In this document: positions 34,502-46,735 of the stretch, in pieces
Numbering within the stretch: the first letter of the stretch is position 1
Layout: each line of letters begins with the position of its first letter
NCBI GenBank assembly: GCA_029817715.1
Contig: JARUPY010000189.1
Coordinates: 4,402,001-4,466,000, forward strand
Source: Melastoma dodecandrum
Taxonomy: Eukaryota > Streptophyta > Magnoliopsida > Myrtales > Melastomataceae
Length of the DNA stretch: 64,000 bases
Direction of reading: 5' to 3'
The notes under the pieces: model-generated
What the model was told of the DNA's origin: nothing
Databases searched by the model: none
Seen by the model: the letters and a program-made list of their open reading frames with translations, nothing else
Program-made: the position numbers and the translations under genes

Positions 34502-34715
34502 TGTTAAATGTGTTTAGCCGTCATTACGTTGTGTTTGTCTATAAATAAGTCCTCCCTAATCAATTTTCAGACACGACAATCATTCTTTGGCCCTGATGAG
34601 CTGCTTGATTGTCAACTCACTGTAAAGTTGTTAGTGCAAGTCTTTTCATGGCTGTAAGTATACTTTCTTTACATTAGTGAATCCTTTTCATTGATTCGTG
34701 TTTATTTTGTTATTA
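34502..34715 (+). mobile_element. Short Tat LTR, left copy (about 214 bp)
   Basis: It starts TGTTAAATGTG after a purine-rich TAACTAGGGAG tract and contains TATAAATA at 34540. It ends before TTGGCGACCACATT. The homologous copy is 44260-44457. LTRs this short are unusual for Tat elements. Homology between the two copies continues on both sides beyond the LTR. Confidence 0.7.
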
Positions 34716-34716
34716 T

Positions 34717-34727
34717 TGGCGACCACA
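34717..34727 (+). other. Primer-site-like sequence after left LTR
   Basis: TGGCGACCACA stands at the position of a primer-binding site and resembles the Tat type TGGCGACTCC. The same stretch follows the right LTR at 44459. Confidence 0.55.
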
Positions 34728-34861
34728 TTAGTTCAAACCATCCGTCTATATTATACCGCCACGTGTTTCCACCGCAGGCACGTTTTTGACGACGATAGTG
34801 GAATCGGAAAGAAGTTTCATGTGAATCCGCGGAATGCCAACCTCCCAAAGTGCGGCAAGAA

Positions 34862-36470
34862 TGGCTTATACTCACGGTGATTCAGAGTCAAACTCTCCAC
34901 CAAGCCAACATGATAATCTTGGTGGCATCTGACTGGACAATGTAATGGCCAAGGTCTCGGACAACAAAATGTCCAAGCGCAAGTGCAAGATGATCCTCCT
35001 GTAGCGTAAGTCCTGCCAAATGTGATAGAGGCCGTCCCTTTGGATGTGTTTATGCAAATGCAAGACAAATTCTAGGAGAATTTCCTTGAATTGCAAACTC
35101 AAGTTCAGGGACTTACAACAAGGATTGACACTGAATATTCTCTCGAAATCATAGCCAGGAGAGTAGCGATCCGTGAAGGGAAACACATGGTTAGCTTCGA
35201 TCATGAGGTCGCGTACTCCACTAGATGATCAAGGTAATTTTATTGATCGATTATTCTGTTATAATGACTTTGTTGATCTAGATGATGATAGTCAAGAAAA
35301 TTACAGGCCATAAGCATATGCACCCCCTAATCATCGAAGAGATAGCCTTTACGCTCGATCGATAGTCCAAAATCCTAGTGGAGGGCCACCCGTGGAAGGT
35401 CAAATCCGAGGAGGAATCTTTTTAATGCGGCCCCGAGAAATAGAACTACCTTCGACCTTGAGAGTGAGAGGAATCCCATTGAAAGGGAAGTTTATCGAGT
35501 TCCTCTTACCCCCGTCGATGGTTTTGACTATTGGGATGTTGTAACCCGAATAGTGGAACAGATAGTCCCGGGTATTGTACGGAGGGAAGTGGTTAACGTT
35601 TACAGGACATCATACCCTGAGTACATCGACAAGGATTATCATTTTCCAAAGGGATATAATATCCCACATTTTACTCGTTTTGCTGGCAAAGATTATATGA
35701 CGCTGTGGAGAACATAACTCATTCACTCATCAAACAGGTGAGGCATCGAATAATTATCACTGATAGATAGCTTTGAGTCTTCCTTAATTCACTTACTAGA
35801 CCAGCATTTACTTGGTATATTCACTTATCACCTACTTTGGTACAAAATTGGCGGGAAATGCAGACTTGGTTCATACAAGCCTTTGCTATTTTAGATTCGA
35901 CCACTTCTTTAGTCATGTTAACTAGAATGCGACAATAGCCTGGAGAACTAATAATGACATTCTTGGAAAGGTTCTGAAAGGCTCGATTTCGGTGCAAGAC
36001 CGATGTCCACAAAAATGGAATGAGGAACACAACTATTCCTTTGATGTATAGAAAGCTGAGGAAATCTTCGACTGCTGATGTAAACGTGATCGAATCAAAT
36101 TAGAGCCTAGTCATCGACCCCTTCACATTGATATGGAGAAGATGAAGAGTTTTTGCAAGTAGCATGGATCTTTCACCCGTGCTACGCATGACTATTTGAC
36201 TTTCCGGAATCTTATCTAAGACCTTATTGAGCCTAAAATATTACGTTTTAAAGAATCGGAGGAATCATCTTCTGTCGATACAAAACCTTTCACTGACTGA
36301 GAGGTACTTACGCTCGATGTTGACGTCGTTGACGTAGTTCATCGTGTTTTGCTAGATTCGCAAGTTTCTAGGGAAACACATGTGGTCGATAAACTCTTCA
36401 GGAGACTTCCTTCGAATGGACTGATCTCATGTCCAGTGACTACATCGATGCTGAAGAGCGAAGTTTGTTG
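34862..36470 (+). pseudogene. Tat gag, heavily mutated
   Basis: From MAYTHGDSESNSPPSQHDN at 34862 the plus strand shows a gag-like path across many stops and shifts: YIDKDYHFPKGYNIPHF (35620), FTWYIHLSPTLVQNWREM (35806), LVMLTRMRQ (35910), KSFCK and LTFRNLI (36140). The FTWY..L....V.NW.EM block is characteristic of Tat/Ogre gag. Protease, RT and RNase H that should follow are missing; foreign chromovirus sequence starts near 36478. Confidence 0.75.
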
Positions 36471-36477
36471 ATGACAC

Positions 36478-38000
36478 ATTGACGAGACTCATACTACTGA
36501 TAAGTGCTTCACCTTCAGAGGTGGTAGTTCGACTGGCAACTCCTTCTGAAACACATCCTTGAACTCCTCGAGTATGGGTTGCTTCGACAAGAATTAAAAA
36601 ATAAGCCTTCTCACCTTCATGGATCGCTCAAACTAATTGGACTCCTCTGGGAGGTTGATCGGTAGATCGATTCTGTGGTGCTATTATGGGCTGAGTAGTC
36701 AGGGGCATCATCGTGACCTTCTTCTCGTCGACGCTGATGGAATAGGTATGGCGATACATGTCATGTTGTGCGCGTCGATCAAACTCCCACGATCTTCCTA
36801 GGAGCAAGGGCACGCATCCATTACAATATCGTCGCAACCGACTTCATCCTTATAGCCTTTTTCAATCGAAAATGGAACTCTCGCTCTCCGGGTCACTCGA
36901 GCATCACTATCCTTATTGAGCCATTGGAGTCGATAGGGGTGAGGATGAGATTTGACTCATAGCTTGAGCTTCTCTATCACCATTTTCGAAACCGCATTGG
37001 TGCAGTTGCCGCTGTTGACGATCATCAAACAAACGTTTCCTTCGAATGTGCAACCAGTGTGGAATATACTTTCCCTTTGGTTCTTCTCTCTAGCGGGGGT
37101 CACGCTTAAGGCTTTTCGGATGACCAACAACTCTCCTTCGTTTGGGCACTCCTCAATCTCCGCTCTATTCCAAATAGGATCGACGTTCTCATCAGAGTCT
37201 TCTTCTCCATCGGACAGCTCTCTAATGACAACGTTTCTTCTCGTCAAACACTCCGAAGTCCTTTCCGTTAGCACTTGAAACATCATCGATTAGTATCTCG
37301 CTCGTTCGACTTGACTTTAGGTCTGTAGTCAATGGTAGATTTTTTCTTGACAAAGTCAATGGAGGCTTCGCCTGGGAGCTACTCCCCTTGTTAAAAGGCA
37401 GGGCCTTCACAAATGGGCGGGTACTTGATCTCCTCGGGGGCAAGTGCTTTAGCAACGTCGAAGGTCCAATACTGTTAGAGTTCGACTTCATCTACGATCT
37501 GTGGCTTAAGTTCTCGAAGATATCTAGCAAGGGTTTGCTCGGAAGCTTCTTGGACATCACAGTGAAGTAAAAGCCTCTCGAATTCCCATGTGTACTCAAC
37601 AACACTCGAAACTTACAAAAGTGACTGCAACTTGAGGTAGAGATCTAGTCGATAGTGCTTCGACAAAACCCTCTTAGTCATTGCCCTCTTTATTTTTTAC
37701 CACGTCCGGATCTTATCGCGTCCTTCTCTTCGACGCTATTGGTTGGTGTTCTTCCACCATAAGCTGGCGTACTTCTTCAACTTTAAAGCAGCCAACTTAA
37801 CCTTTCATTCTAGGGGCACCTCTCCATAGTCGAAGATGTGCTCTATGTTTGCATCCAGTCGATGAACTCCTCGGGGTCCAGGTTTCCATCGAACTTTAGA
37901 ATCTAAACACTCATCATCGGGGTTCTTCTTTCTTATCGACGATACTCAGGTGATGACCCTCGTTGAGACTCCTCACGCCATGGGTTCTTGATACAAAGAC
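36478..38000 (-). pseudogene. Nested chromovirus gag and protease, minus strand
   Basis: Read on the minus strand, gag appears first (about 37870-37430: KFDGNLDPEEFIDWMQT, LAALKLKKYASLWWKNTNQ, VEYTWEFERLLLHCDVQEA). The protease region follows (37160-36700: SIFHTGCTFEGNVCLMIV, NSGNCTNAVSK, LLLGRSWEFDRRAQHDM), then the start of RT (EEFKDVFQKELPVELPPL). The active site reads NSG rather than DSG. This is an insertion in the Tat element, in opposite orientation to the gag upstream. Confidence 0.8.
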
Positions 38001-38069
38001 GGTCGACAACTCACCACTCCCTTCATCGCCCACCATAAGAGGACTCACTTTGCTCATCAGCAGTTGACT

Positions 38070-39031
38070 GGGTGACAAAAGTATTGAGCGACAACTTCAA
38101 GTGACAGGATTCAAGCGACGCAACCTATTTCAGCGACGATCTTCCAAGCGACATTCATTCTAGGCAACGACTTAATGATTCGAAGCTGAAGGGTCACGAA
38201 GCCGAAAAGTCTCAGAGAAGCTGAATCAATTTCCCTTCTTTTATTCATACATTTCATCATTCTTGCACCCGCATTTATGTATGTTTTCCCAATAAGCTAT
38301 TTACGGTTCGTTCATAAATCTGGCCATACATGCATGTTGTCTAGGTTCATTATCTAGCGTTTATGTACTTGTTAAGGGGATCCCTATATAATGGGCGCCC
38401 TTGTAAGCATTTGAAAAAAACTTTGAATCAGATTATAAACCCGTTGTAAGACTTTTTCTTTCTATCCGAAGTGAGTGGATTCTCCTTCAACCTCGTTCTT
38501 CATTTGGTGGATTCCAAGTACGGATTGAGTAGAGCGTTCAACTGGTGGTGGTGTATCTGTATCCTCCGCGTTGTGCCTCGCTCTCGTCTTATTCGTGGTG
38601 GTGTATCTGTATCCATGGCTAAATGAGTCTATCGAGTCTTCTTTCACGCTGGTGAATCTGTATCCGTGAAGGTTGATCTCAACCTTTCCTTTTCATCATT
38701 CAGCTGCCTCCCTACACACCTTCCGTCCATTTCAGCGTCACTCCCTCCCGCACCCTTTTCAGTGACGTTTCCCCTTCTCTTCGGTATTGGAAACATCTAT
38801 TCCTTGCCGTACTCGTATCATCTTGGTATTAGAGCGCACGGTTGCCAATGGCCAGAAGATTCCAACGCGGTATGACTCTAGACGAAGCACACGTTGCTCG
38901 GCTTGAGGAGCAGATCGCCGAACTTCAACAACAACTACAGTCGTTGCGGACACATCATGCATCGACTTCCCACAGTTGATTGGACAGCGATGATGAGGAG
39001 AACCCATGGAGTGAGGTGTCTCAACGAGGAT
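38070..39031 (+). mobile_element. Chromovirus LTR, primer site and gag start, plus strand
   Basis: LTR-like sequence with TATATAATGGGC (38389) ends in CGTATCA at 38820, followed by TGGTATTAGAGC at 38824, a near match to the tRNA-iMet primer site. A gag start follows at 38848 (MARRFQRGMTLDEAHVARL) with a coiled-coil N-terminus. It is open for 43 codons and then readable past a TGA as DSDDEENPWSEVSQRG. It points away from the gag body at 37870, so this end of the nested chromovirus is inverted relative to the rest. Confidence 0.8.
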
Positions 39032-39044
39032 AAAGAACAACTCG

Positions 39045-39460
39045 TAGGATACAAAAAAACACCACCACTGGTTGAACTCTACTCAATTCACACATAGAAT
39101 CCACCAAATGAAGAAATAGGTTGAAGGAGAATCCACTCACTTTAGATAGAAGACAAAGTCTTACGAAGGGGTTTTTTTTCTCAAAATCATAGTTCTCTTA
39201 AATGAGTTTCAAATGCACCTTATATAGTGGCATTGGAAAGAAAAAGAATTAAATGCGACAACATCCAACTAAATGCATGCAAGAGTTAATACTACCCATA
39301 ATGGCTTATTGGGAATGAATGTAGCTAAATGCAAGATAGTGGAGGCATGAGTGGTCTGGGAATTCAATGCATCTTCAATGTAAGGTCGCTTCAGCTTCGA
39401 CTAGGCTTGCTTCAACTGATCGACGATCGACAGAAGTGGGAATTACTCGATGGTGAGCAT
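39045..39460 (-). mobile_element. Second chromovirus LTR piece, minus strand
   Basis: The minus strand repeats LTR landmarks of 38390-38560, including the stretch with AGTGAGTGGATTCTCCTTCA and CATTTGGTGGATTC, about 0.5 kb away and head to head. The two pieces form an imperfect inverted repeat with the gag start between them. Confidence 0.75.
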
Positions 39461-39610
39461 GCTAACAGATATAGTCGATGGTGCGTCGATGGTCCTTATA
39501 TCACATGCCTTAAAAGTTAATGGTAAATATTTAAAGCTACATCGACCAATGTTATGGGATTTACATTTCAAGGAGATCCAACCTCGATGTCCTGACTTGT
39601 GGCTATAATT
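39461..39610 (+). pseudogene. C-terminal end of a Tat integrase
   Basis: LKVNGKYLKLHRPMLWDLHF (near 39514-39573) corresponds to PLKINGKYLKHYRQTIWE of the Tat integrase ending at 19531. It is all that remains of pol in this element and shows that plus-strand Tat sequence resumes after the chromovirus insertion. Confidence 0.75.
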
Positions 39611-40830
39611 AGTAGGGACGGTCGATGACATAAGAAAAGAGTGATTGACATTCAAACGTCTATTGACTTTGTATTGATTTGATAAATAGTACAAGCCGAA
39701 ATCGACTTAAAGAACTATACATAATACACCGTCGAAACTAGATACATTAGATCTTCGATTGTCGTAGCAATTATTGTGGATACTAAGGTCGATTATCGCA
39801 GCCATTGTTGTGACCGTTGTGAAGCTTCTGTGCTCTTATATATTTGTCTTCTCCTGGAGGACCCGTGTAGCGACAACATCTTGAGAGTTCCTCTTTGGTT
39901 CGCTTGCTCCCACGTCGCGGTACCACAAAAGTCCACTATTTCTTCTTCAATCTTGTGTCACAGCAAGATGAACACTTCCCTCGAAGGAACTGCAGGACAC
40001 CAGCAACTAGGGATTATTCCCTTGGTAATTTTGTTGGTGGCCTACATCTCCTTGGACGTCTGTTGCATTGTCCATCTCCAGCAGCACAGATAGGAGTGGA
40101 CGGAGAAGATCTATGTGGCCTCATTGTCTTGCTCCACGGAATGATGTTTGCCATCCCGGGCGAACATTTGCTCGTCTGGCTAAAATATGATATTTTAGCC
40201 ATTGAGCGAGCAACGGAAGCATATCCCCACCTAAGGTTGTGAACCTAGGCCTTGAAGGGGGTCTAAGGTTGTGAACCTACGCTTTGAAGGGGGTTCAAGG
40301 TTGTGAAACTAGGTTCTAAGGGAAAAGCGAACGATTTTAGAAGGACAGCTTCTCGGCGGGACATGGTGGCAGAAAAGAGGGAATAAGTGGGTTATCTGAC
40401 TTATCTCACTTGTTTATAGACATTAGTATAACGATGCATCAACGTTATAGAATCCCAACAGTATCTCAGAAAGCTCAATAGTTTCCGGAGAATTCCAAGA
40501 GTTTCATTGAATGATCTTGGAAGCCTAAACGGTCGTAATAATAATTTTGAAATATTAACAGCTTTATTACACCCATTGGTTGAGAACCTTATCAGCTTTT
40601 CAAGCGAAATGACATGTCCATGCATAATCGACGTTAGATAAACTGAGTATAGTCGATTTACGCGTATTATATGGCCGATGCCATATTGATTTAGCTCCAT
40701 TGTAGAATAACTCGCCAATTCTAATGAGGAAAGATTTCCATTGATGTTCAAAAAATAAAAGAAATCAACAACAAAAACAACAAACTACTACAAGTGCTTA
40801 GCATCGATGATCACTCATCGATGAAGCTAT
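39611..40830. other. Spacer between pol remnant and antisense gene
   Basis: No gene recognised. It contains a 25-base palindrome at 40177-40201 (centre G, arms TGGCTAAAATAT and its complement) and three copies of a CTAAGGTTGTGAACCTA..CTTGAAGGGGGT unit at about 40211-40305. Confidence 0.6.
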
Positions 40831-43800
40831 TGCTCGGGAACATACAACCGGCTTGCTAGCAAATCTGCGAGACAAGTTCGGATGTTGTTCTTGATGGTAA
40901 CATCATCTGCGGCTTTCTGGAAGGAGATTAGAGCACCCGTCTAGTACTCAGGCATACGATTTGCATCCATGGTTGACATGGCTTCAGATCGTTCTCGTTC
41001 TCGCTCAGCGATCTCAGCTTTGCACTTCTCCAACTTCGATGTTAACTCGGCGATTTTTGTCTATAGCCAATCTCGATTCTCGATCAAACTTTCATGTGCA
41101 GAAGAAATGGCCAAAACTTTGCTATGAGCCACATCATGATTCAGGTACTTGGGGAAAAGATCTTTCCATTGCCGGACATTTAACATGGTCTTCTCCTAGT
41201 CTTCCCAAGATTTCCAATACGAGTCCTTAATGCTTTTACAGATGCTAGGGAAATCGATAGGATCTTCAGCATGTCTTTCGATAGCCTTTATGGTTCTTGC
41301 CAGCTAGTTGAAATTTGATACCATCATCGCCTCGCTTCGAAGCACGTCAAGGAGTTTATGGGCAAGTATTATTGGATCGCTTTGACCAACAATGGTATTA
41401 GGCATGTTGTTCGAAGAAGCCACTTGCCTCGTACCAATGGAAGACCTTGTGGCGGTGATAGCTCAAAGTTTTGCCAATCAAAGTCGAAGTATGATAAATT
41501 AGCTTGTATTTTCAAAAGTATTATGAGTCACTAAAGTTCTTACCCTGAGTTGGTCGAACATCTCTGCGAAACCAGCATCAACCAATTCTTTTGGTACTTC
41601 TGGGGTGCGACATTCTACATCAACACCCACTGGAGGATTTGGGCATGTTGGTGGTTGAGTAGGGACCTGCGGTGGTATGTTCGGGTGAGAATGGGCTGGT
41701 AAATCACCATGCTGATCTATCGATGCTTGGTTAACCCATTCGAGGATCGACTCTTCGATAGTTAGATCGCGAATAGTGGTGAGATTCTCATAAGAGAGTG
41801 TGGCAGCCTGAATGGCTGAAAATTTAAAGTTTTGTTAAATCATTCTATATGAGGTTAAAAGGCTTAACCTGTTTGTTCGCAACGTGATCGAAGACTGTGG
41901 TTGAGCTGTTTTTGGCGACTTGAGTAGCACCTCTTGTCGAACCTTCTTCAGAGACCTTGACAATTCGAGGTTCGACAGTAGTATCGGCCAGGGTTTTGAC
42001 ATTGGAAGGAGGCATCTCCCTAGATGGAGGAGACAGAATGCTAAATAAGTCATCAAATTCGACTTGTATTGATGAGAAAAGGTTCAAGACAGTGATCCAC
42101 TAAAGTGTTATCAATGGAACAGTTTTTCCGTTGCTGGCGGAGGATCTGCGGTGTCTTCAACTTCAACTCTGGGATAGGGTCATGCCACATCTTTCTTAGT
42201 CTTCGACGGAGAGTTAGATAGTCTTTCTCACCAACTTCAGAGGAGTATTAACCCCAAGTTGTCGAAGTTGATCGAGTCGTAGGCTTGTTTAACGTAGTTC
42301 ATTGTGTCAAAGTTACCTGGCATCAACATTTTTTCCTGCTTGGAGGAGAGGAGACTACAAAAATTCTTTCGCTGGAGCACGCTTCGTTGGCCTTGTTAGG
42401 GAATGTGGTCTTCGACAAAATCTTGTGGAAGACCCTCTTCTAGCAATAGTCAAAAGCTCTAGTAGTGTTACACCTCTCCAAAGCATCCGGGAACACGATC
42501 GATGTAATTGCTCGATCGAGTATGGAATACAACTGTGAAGACGAATTAATATCAAACAACTATTCGACAAAAATTGGTATGTAATTGATGACTTACCCGG
42601 TTGGAATAGGAGAAGTCGATGCTCACGCGCTCTTCCAAGTTTGTGTTGTACGAGTTAATAAAAGAGAAAGGGCAACTATGAGCATATCCCAACTGCCTTG
42701 ACAAGAATTGTGGGTTGTAAAGTTCGACGATGAAACCCTTGTTGTCGCTAGCCAGTAAATATCTAGGGTCAATATGCGATAGGTCGCCAACAAGGCTTCT
42801 CCGTATGCAAATGTCGATGGTGGCATCCTGAAGGAGTCTCTTACCCAATTTTCCTATCGGAAGAAGCTACTAAAATCCCAGCCATAAAACGTTCATGGGT
42901 CATCTTTGACCGTCAACTGGAAATTACGCAGTTGAGAAAATTATAGTTGTGCCCATGTTGCTGTAATCCATAGAGGACCTGTTGTTGGCCTCGAAGGGAA
43001 AGCTCCTAAGGACTTGGGGTCGACAACAACTACTTCGAAGGGAACTCGATAAAATAGGCAGAGGAGGGATGGTGCCATCGCTACTGGTTTGTCGCTTGAA
43101 CCAGAAAGTTTGCCAACATAACCATGACCTTCGGCGATTACTTGTTGCGGTTGCAGTAAACATATTTCGAGAGCCACTCAACCAAGAACGGATATTCCTC
43201 TTTGGCACCCCATTTTCTAGGGTCCACCGACAAATGAGCGTCGATGACAGTTCCCAGTCGCTTCTTCTTCTCGAAAGGAAAATCTCCAGGTGCTTCGAGC
43301 AGTCTGGGAGCTGTCTCGTAAGGGAAACACCCCGTTATAAACATCACGTCGGTGATCGTGATCGACATGGGTCCTTCCAGGAGATAGAAACAATTAGTGG
43401 TGACATTCCACAATGACAATAACACCGCGACCGATCGATGGTTGTACCTTGTTGGTTCAGTTGAGATCTTAACAAGATGATAAATCCCGATCTTGTCCCA
43501 CTTCTCCCGTTGATGCTCAGTCCATAAATTTATCCTTTCTAGAAATCTATCTATGCCAGTAGTGGGAAAGCCATACAAATTGGCATCGCTCGAGTCAGGA
43601 GATCTTACCAGTTACCAGGATCAAGGAAACTCTCTTGACAGATAAGGATAACAGCAGGATGAATGAGGAGATAGTCGATGGATGCACACTTGCCGTCCAG
43701 ACTGGGATAAACGTGTTGCCTCTGAAAAGGGATCGAGTGTGATCTATTCTTGCCGTCTTGCTTCTTCATTGGAAAAATCATGGGTTCTCTTAACCAACTC

Positions 43801-44229
43801 CTCCATGGCTTGACATCGCAACCCTTTGAAATCAACGCCAACCCCATGTAGTGGTGTGTGGTTGTAGAAAACTGGAGGAGCCATGGCTGAAGGACGATCA
43901 AGATTCTCCCACTGATGGAAACAAGAAGAGAATTAGAAGATGCCAAGAATAATGAGAGATAAGTAAATAGTGCCGAAGGAATAGGTAACGATGGATTTAA
44001 TAGAAGACGAAGCAGAAGATGCAACGACAAGATAGAAGAGAGGGTGTAAAATGTTTACATGGTAAAACGAATACTTGGCGACGCTCGTCAAAGCTTGGTG
44101 AACATTGATGGTGCAGCGGTGCCAATGGGATCGTGTAGGGTGACAGTTGTCGATGAAAGACCAAGCTCGAAGGAGATCCAGTCTCAATGATAGCGTCGAA
44201 GGCGTTGAAAACCGTCTCGATAGTCCCAT
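40830..44229 (-). pseudogene. Antisense PMD gene of the nested Tat element
   Basis: On the minus strand the start MGLSRRFSTPSTL (44229) is followed by IDYLLIHPAVILICQESF (43680), WDKIGIYHLVKISTEPTRY, NCFYLLEGPMSITITDVMF (about 43390), YPFLVEWLSKYVYC (43190-43150), then IVELYNPQFLSRQLGYAH (42740) and a C-terminal coiled coil KIAELTSKLEKCKAEIAERE (about 41060). The order and spacing match the antisense gene at 19694-22610: PMD, second conserved block, low-complexity linker, coiled coil. Several frame changes and stops make it a pseudogene, though some breaks may be introns. The upstream 5' part lies just inside the LTR at 44260. Confidence 0.8.
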
Positions 44230-44259
44230 CGAAGCTGATAACTGGGGAGATTTAGCATG

Positions 44260-44457
44260 TGTTAAATTAGTTTAGCCATTATTACGTTGGGTTTATCTAT
44301 AAGTAAGTCATCCCTAGTCAATTTTTAGATACGACAAGCATTCTTTAACCTCGAAGGGCTGCTTGATTGTTAATTCACTGTAAAGTTGTTAGTGCAAGTG
44401 TTTTCATGGCTGTAAGTGTACTTTCTTTTTCATTGATTCTTGTTTGTTTTGTTATTA
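44260..44457 (+). mobile_element. Short Tat LTR, right copy (about 198 bp)
   Basis: It starts TGTTAAATTAG after TAACTGGGGAG and is homologous to 34502-34715. It is followed at 44459 by TGGCGACCACG and about 50 further bases that match the sequence after the left LTR. A normal 3' LTR would not be followed by primer-site sequence, so this is not a simple element end. Confidence 0.7.
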
Positions 44458-44519
44458 TTGGCGACCACGTTACTTCAAACCATCCGTTCATATTATATCG
44501 TGACGTATTTCCACAAGTT

Positions 44520-46130
44520 CCATTTTCCTGCTAGTCATACCATCATACTCCCCCAAAAGAAACTTATTCCTAGCCGATACTGGGATACATTGTTGACTAC
44601 TAGAGACTTTGTCGACATTAACAAGAATAGTTTCTACATTGAAGTCTATAACCCACAAATATGTGCCCTACAATTAGGGTTCATCCAAAGTGTTGTTGTT
44701 CCATTCGCTGACTCTTTCAACAACTCGTTGTACTGTAAGCACAATTTTAATGCTTCTCAGGACAAGCTATCATCATGTTTTGTCCGCATCACAGAGAAAA
44801 TAAAATTCAAGTAAATGGCCTTTTCCTTTATAGTAGACACTTGTTTATGCTACAAAATCGTTTTTGGTGACACGGTCCATGACTTATACAGGTATCCGGG
44901 AGAAAATGATATTTTTTTATTTCTCTGATACCATTTTCTTAACCCTCCGGTGATATGCGGTTGAAATCTGGTTAGCCAGGTATGTTATATATCCCTTGAC
45001 ATTTTAGTAATTTCACTGCAAGTCTAGAATCCCTTCTTTTCTTTCCCTTTTTACAGTAACTCCCCATTGTATGCCTCTATCAGAGATAATGAGGATTCTA
45101 GTGACGGCGAAGACGATGACGTTGACAACAATAGTAGACAACCTTCTCCTTCTTCTCCTTTGACACGTTCTAAGCGTTTGAGGAGTGACACCAGAAGGCT
45201 TGCATCGAAAGGAAAGCAACTCGATTCTTCCATTACCATATTGACTTTAGATGATGATCAGGAATCACCCATTTCTAATATTCTTCAGAACCGACGTAAG
45301 GCCACCGAGACTTCTTTTGATAAAGAGGTAAAAAAACTCTTGCACCTAATTTGCATTTATTATAAAGTTTCAACTATTACAACGTTATTTGTGCAGGAAG
45401 TTGTTAGTATACCCCCTTGTCAACAAGTCGCTACAAACTCTGGAAAGATTGATGCAAAAGCCTAATACTAGAAATGTGGTCTACTTTGGGGTTTGAAAGT
45501 CCTGAAACAAAAGAATTTATTTCCCCTCCTCCTTTAGACCTTGAGGTATGTTCCTTTCGGTACGTCTCTTTTTTCAAAAAAAAAAAAAAAAAGAATCTCT
45601 CAACATATTTCAATGCAAAATGTTAATCTTGTCACTACCCCAAACCTAGAAGCTATTGAAGACCTACCTTCTTGCCAACAATTGTTAGTTGGGAGTGACT
45701 GTTAATGAGGTTGGTTATTATTCCACTCATTTTTCATACCTTACATTTCCTTGCTCTGACTTGCACATCTCACATCTTTCTTCGATCAACATGACTCTTT
45801 ATACTCAGAGCCCATTTGTTACTTTGCTGAAGGCCGGTTCGACAACTTGTCCGAGGCTTTATTCGATAAGCACTTGACTAGCAAAAGGCTAGCCTTGCTT
45901 GTCGTTTTGAGGGAATCAAGGTCCAGTTCGTTGAGTTGACCAGGACTTACGATGAGCCAACCGACAAGATCCCCAACGTTGATGAACTTCAGGTGACAAG
46001 AGTTACTCAGTGTGAAGAACTATAGGGGAGCAAGGAAGTGTTGGCTCCGCATCGGCGTAGGAATGAGGTGACGATGAAATTGTCGTCTCTATTGACTGAA
46101 GCTGGGAAATCCCTTGTCAAAGAAAAATTG
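44520..46130 (+). pseudogene. PMD gene of minus-strand Tat element, C-terminal piece
   Basis: FHFPASHTIILPQKK, SRYWDTLLTTRDFVD and FYIEVYNPQICALQLGFIQS align with the second conserved block of the PMD gene at 21085-21813 (SGLYWDSVLTSRDLV, EFYNPPLCARQVGFVQS). An acidic-basic linker follows (NEDSSDGEDDDVDNN, 45090) as in the other PMD genes, then a poorly preserved tail to about 46130. An 18-base A run lies at 45575-45593. Roughly 150-180 codons are missing between this and the piece ending at 34272, which the intervening Tat segment interrupts. Confidence 0.7.
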
Positions 46131-46149
46131 ATTTGTTTTCCTTTTTCCT

Positions 46150-46735
46150 GCCTTAAGTTCGTTGAAACTGAATTTGTTCCTGGGAATCTTCTTTTGAGAC
46201 TGTTTTGGTGCACCTCCCAAATAGTTGGGTGGAAAAATTTTAGGAACTTCCCATTTATCTTTAATGGTTGCTTTAATCCATCTATAATTGCGAGTCTATA
46301 GCTATTCGATGAGTATTTTTCAATTAACCGAAACGGACCTTCCTAGTTCGGGGACCATTTTCCAAGAAATTGATCTCTTGCTCCTAGTGGCAAAATCATT
46401 TTCCAGAGTCCCTAATTTGGAATTTTTTTAGAAATAGTTGTCGTGTTATAATATCTTGTATTTTTTTTTCTTTTGCACCTCTATACGGTCCAGTGTTTCC
46501 AATCTCTTTTGCTTGAGTTTTTCAAACTCAATGTGCGTCATATCATCTTGCTACAAAGGTTGATTTGTACGCAGTGACTTATAACGTACCTCAGTGGGCA
46601 ACAATGCATCAAGCCCACAAGTTAATGCGTATGGAGATCCCCTGTAGTTTCTCTTTTTGTTACTCTTGATAACTATAGGGAAGTACAGTTATTTGATACT
46701 CTTAATGGGGTTTTTCAAGACAGTAGGCGAGTTCA
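46150..46735 (-). pseudogene. Tat integrase C-terminal region, minus strand
   Basis: On the minus strand YALTCGLDALLPTEVRYKSL, HIEFEKLKQKRLETLDRI and GLKQPLKINGKFLKFFHPTI correspond to VYGHDAVLPIEMRYKSL, EVLERKRL and RQPLKINGKYLKHYRQTI of the plus-strand Tat integrase. It converges on the plus-strand PMD piece at 46130, the same pol/PMD arrangement as at 19531/19694 but inverted. The element is truncated at about 46735. Confidence 0.8.
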
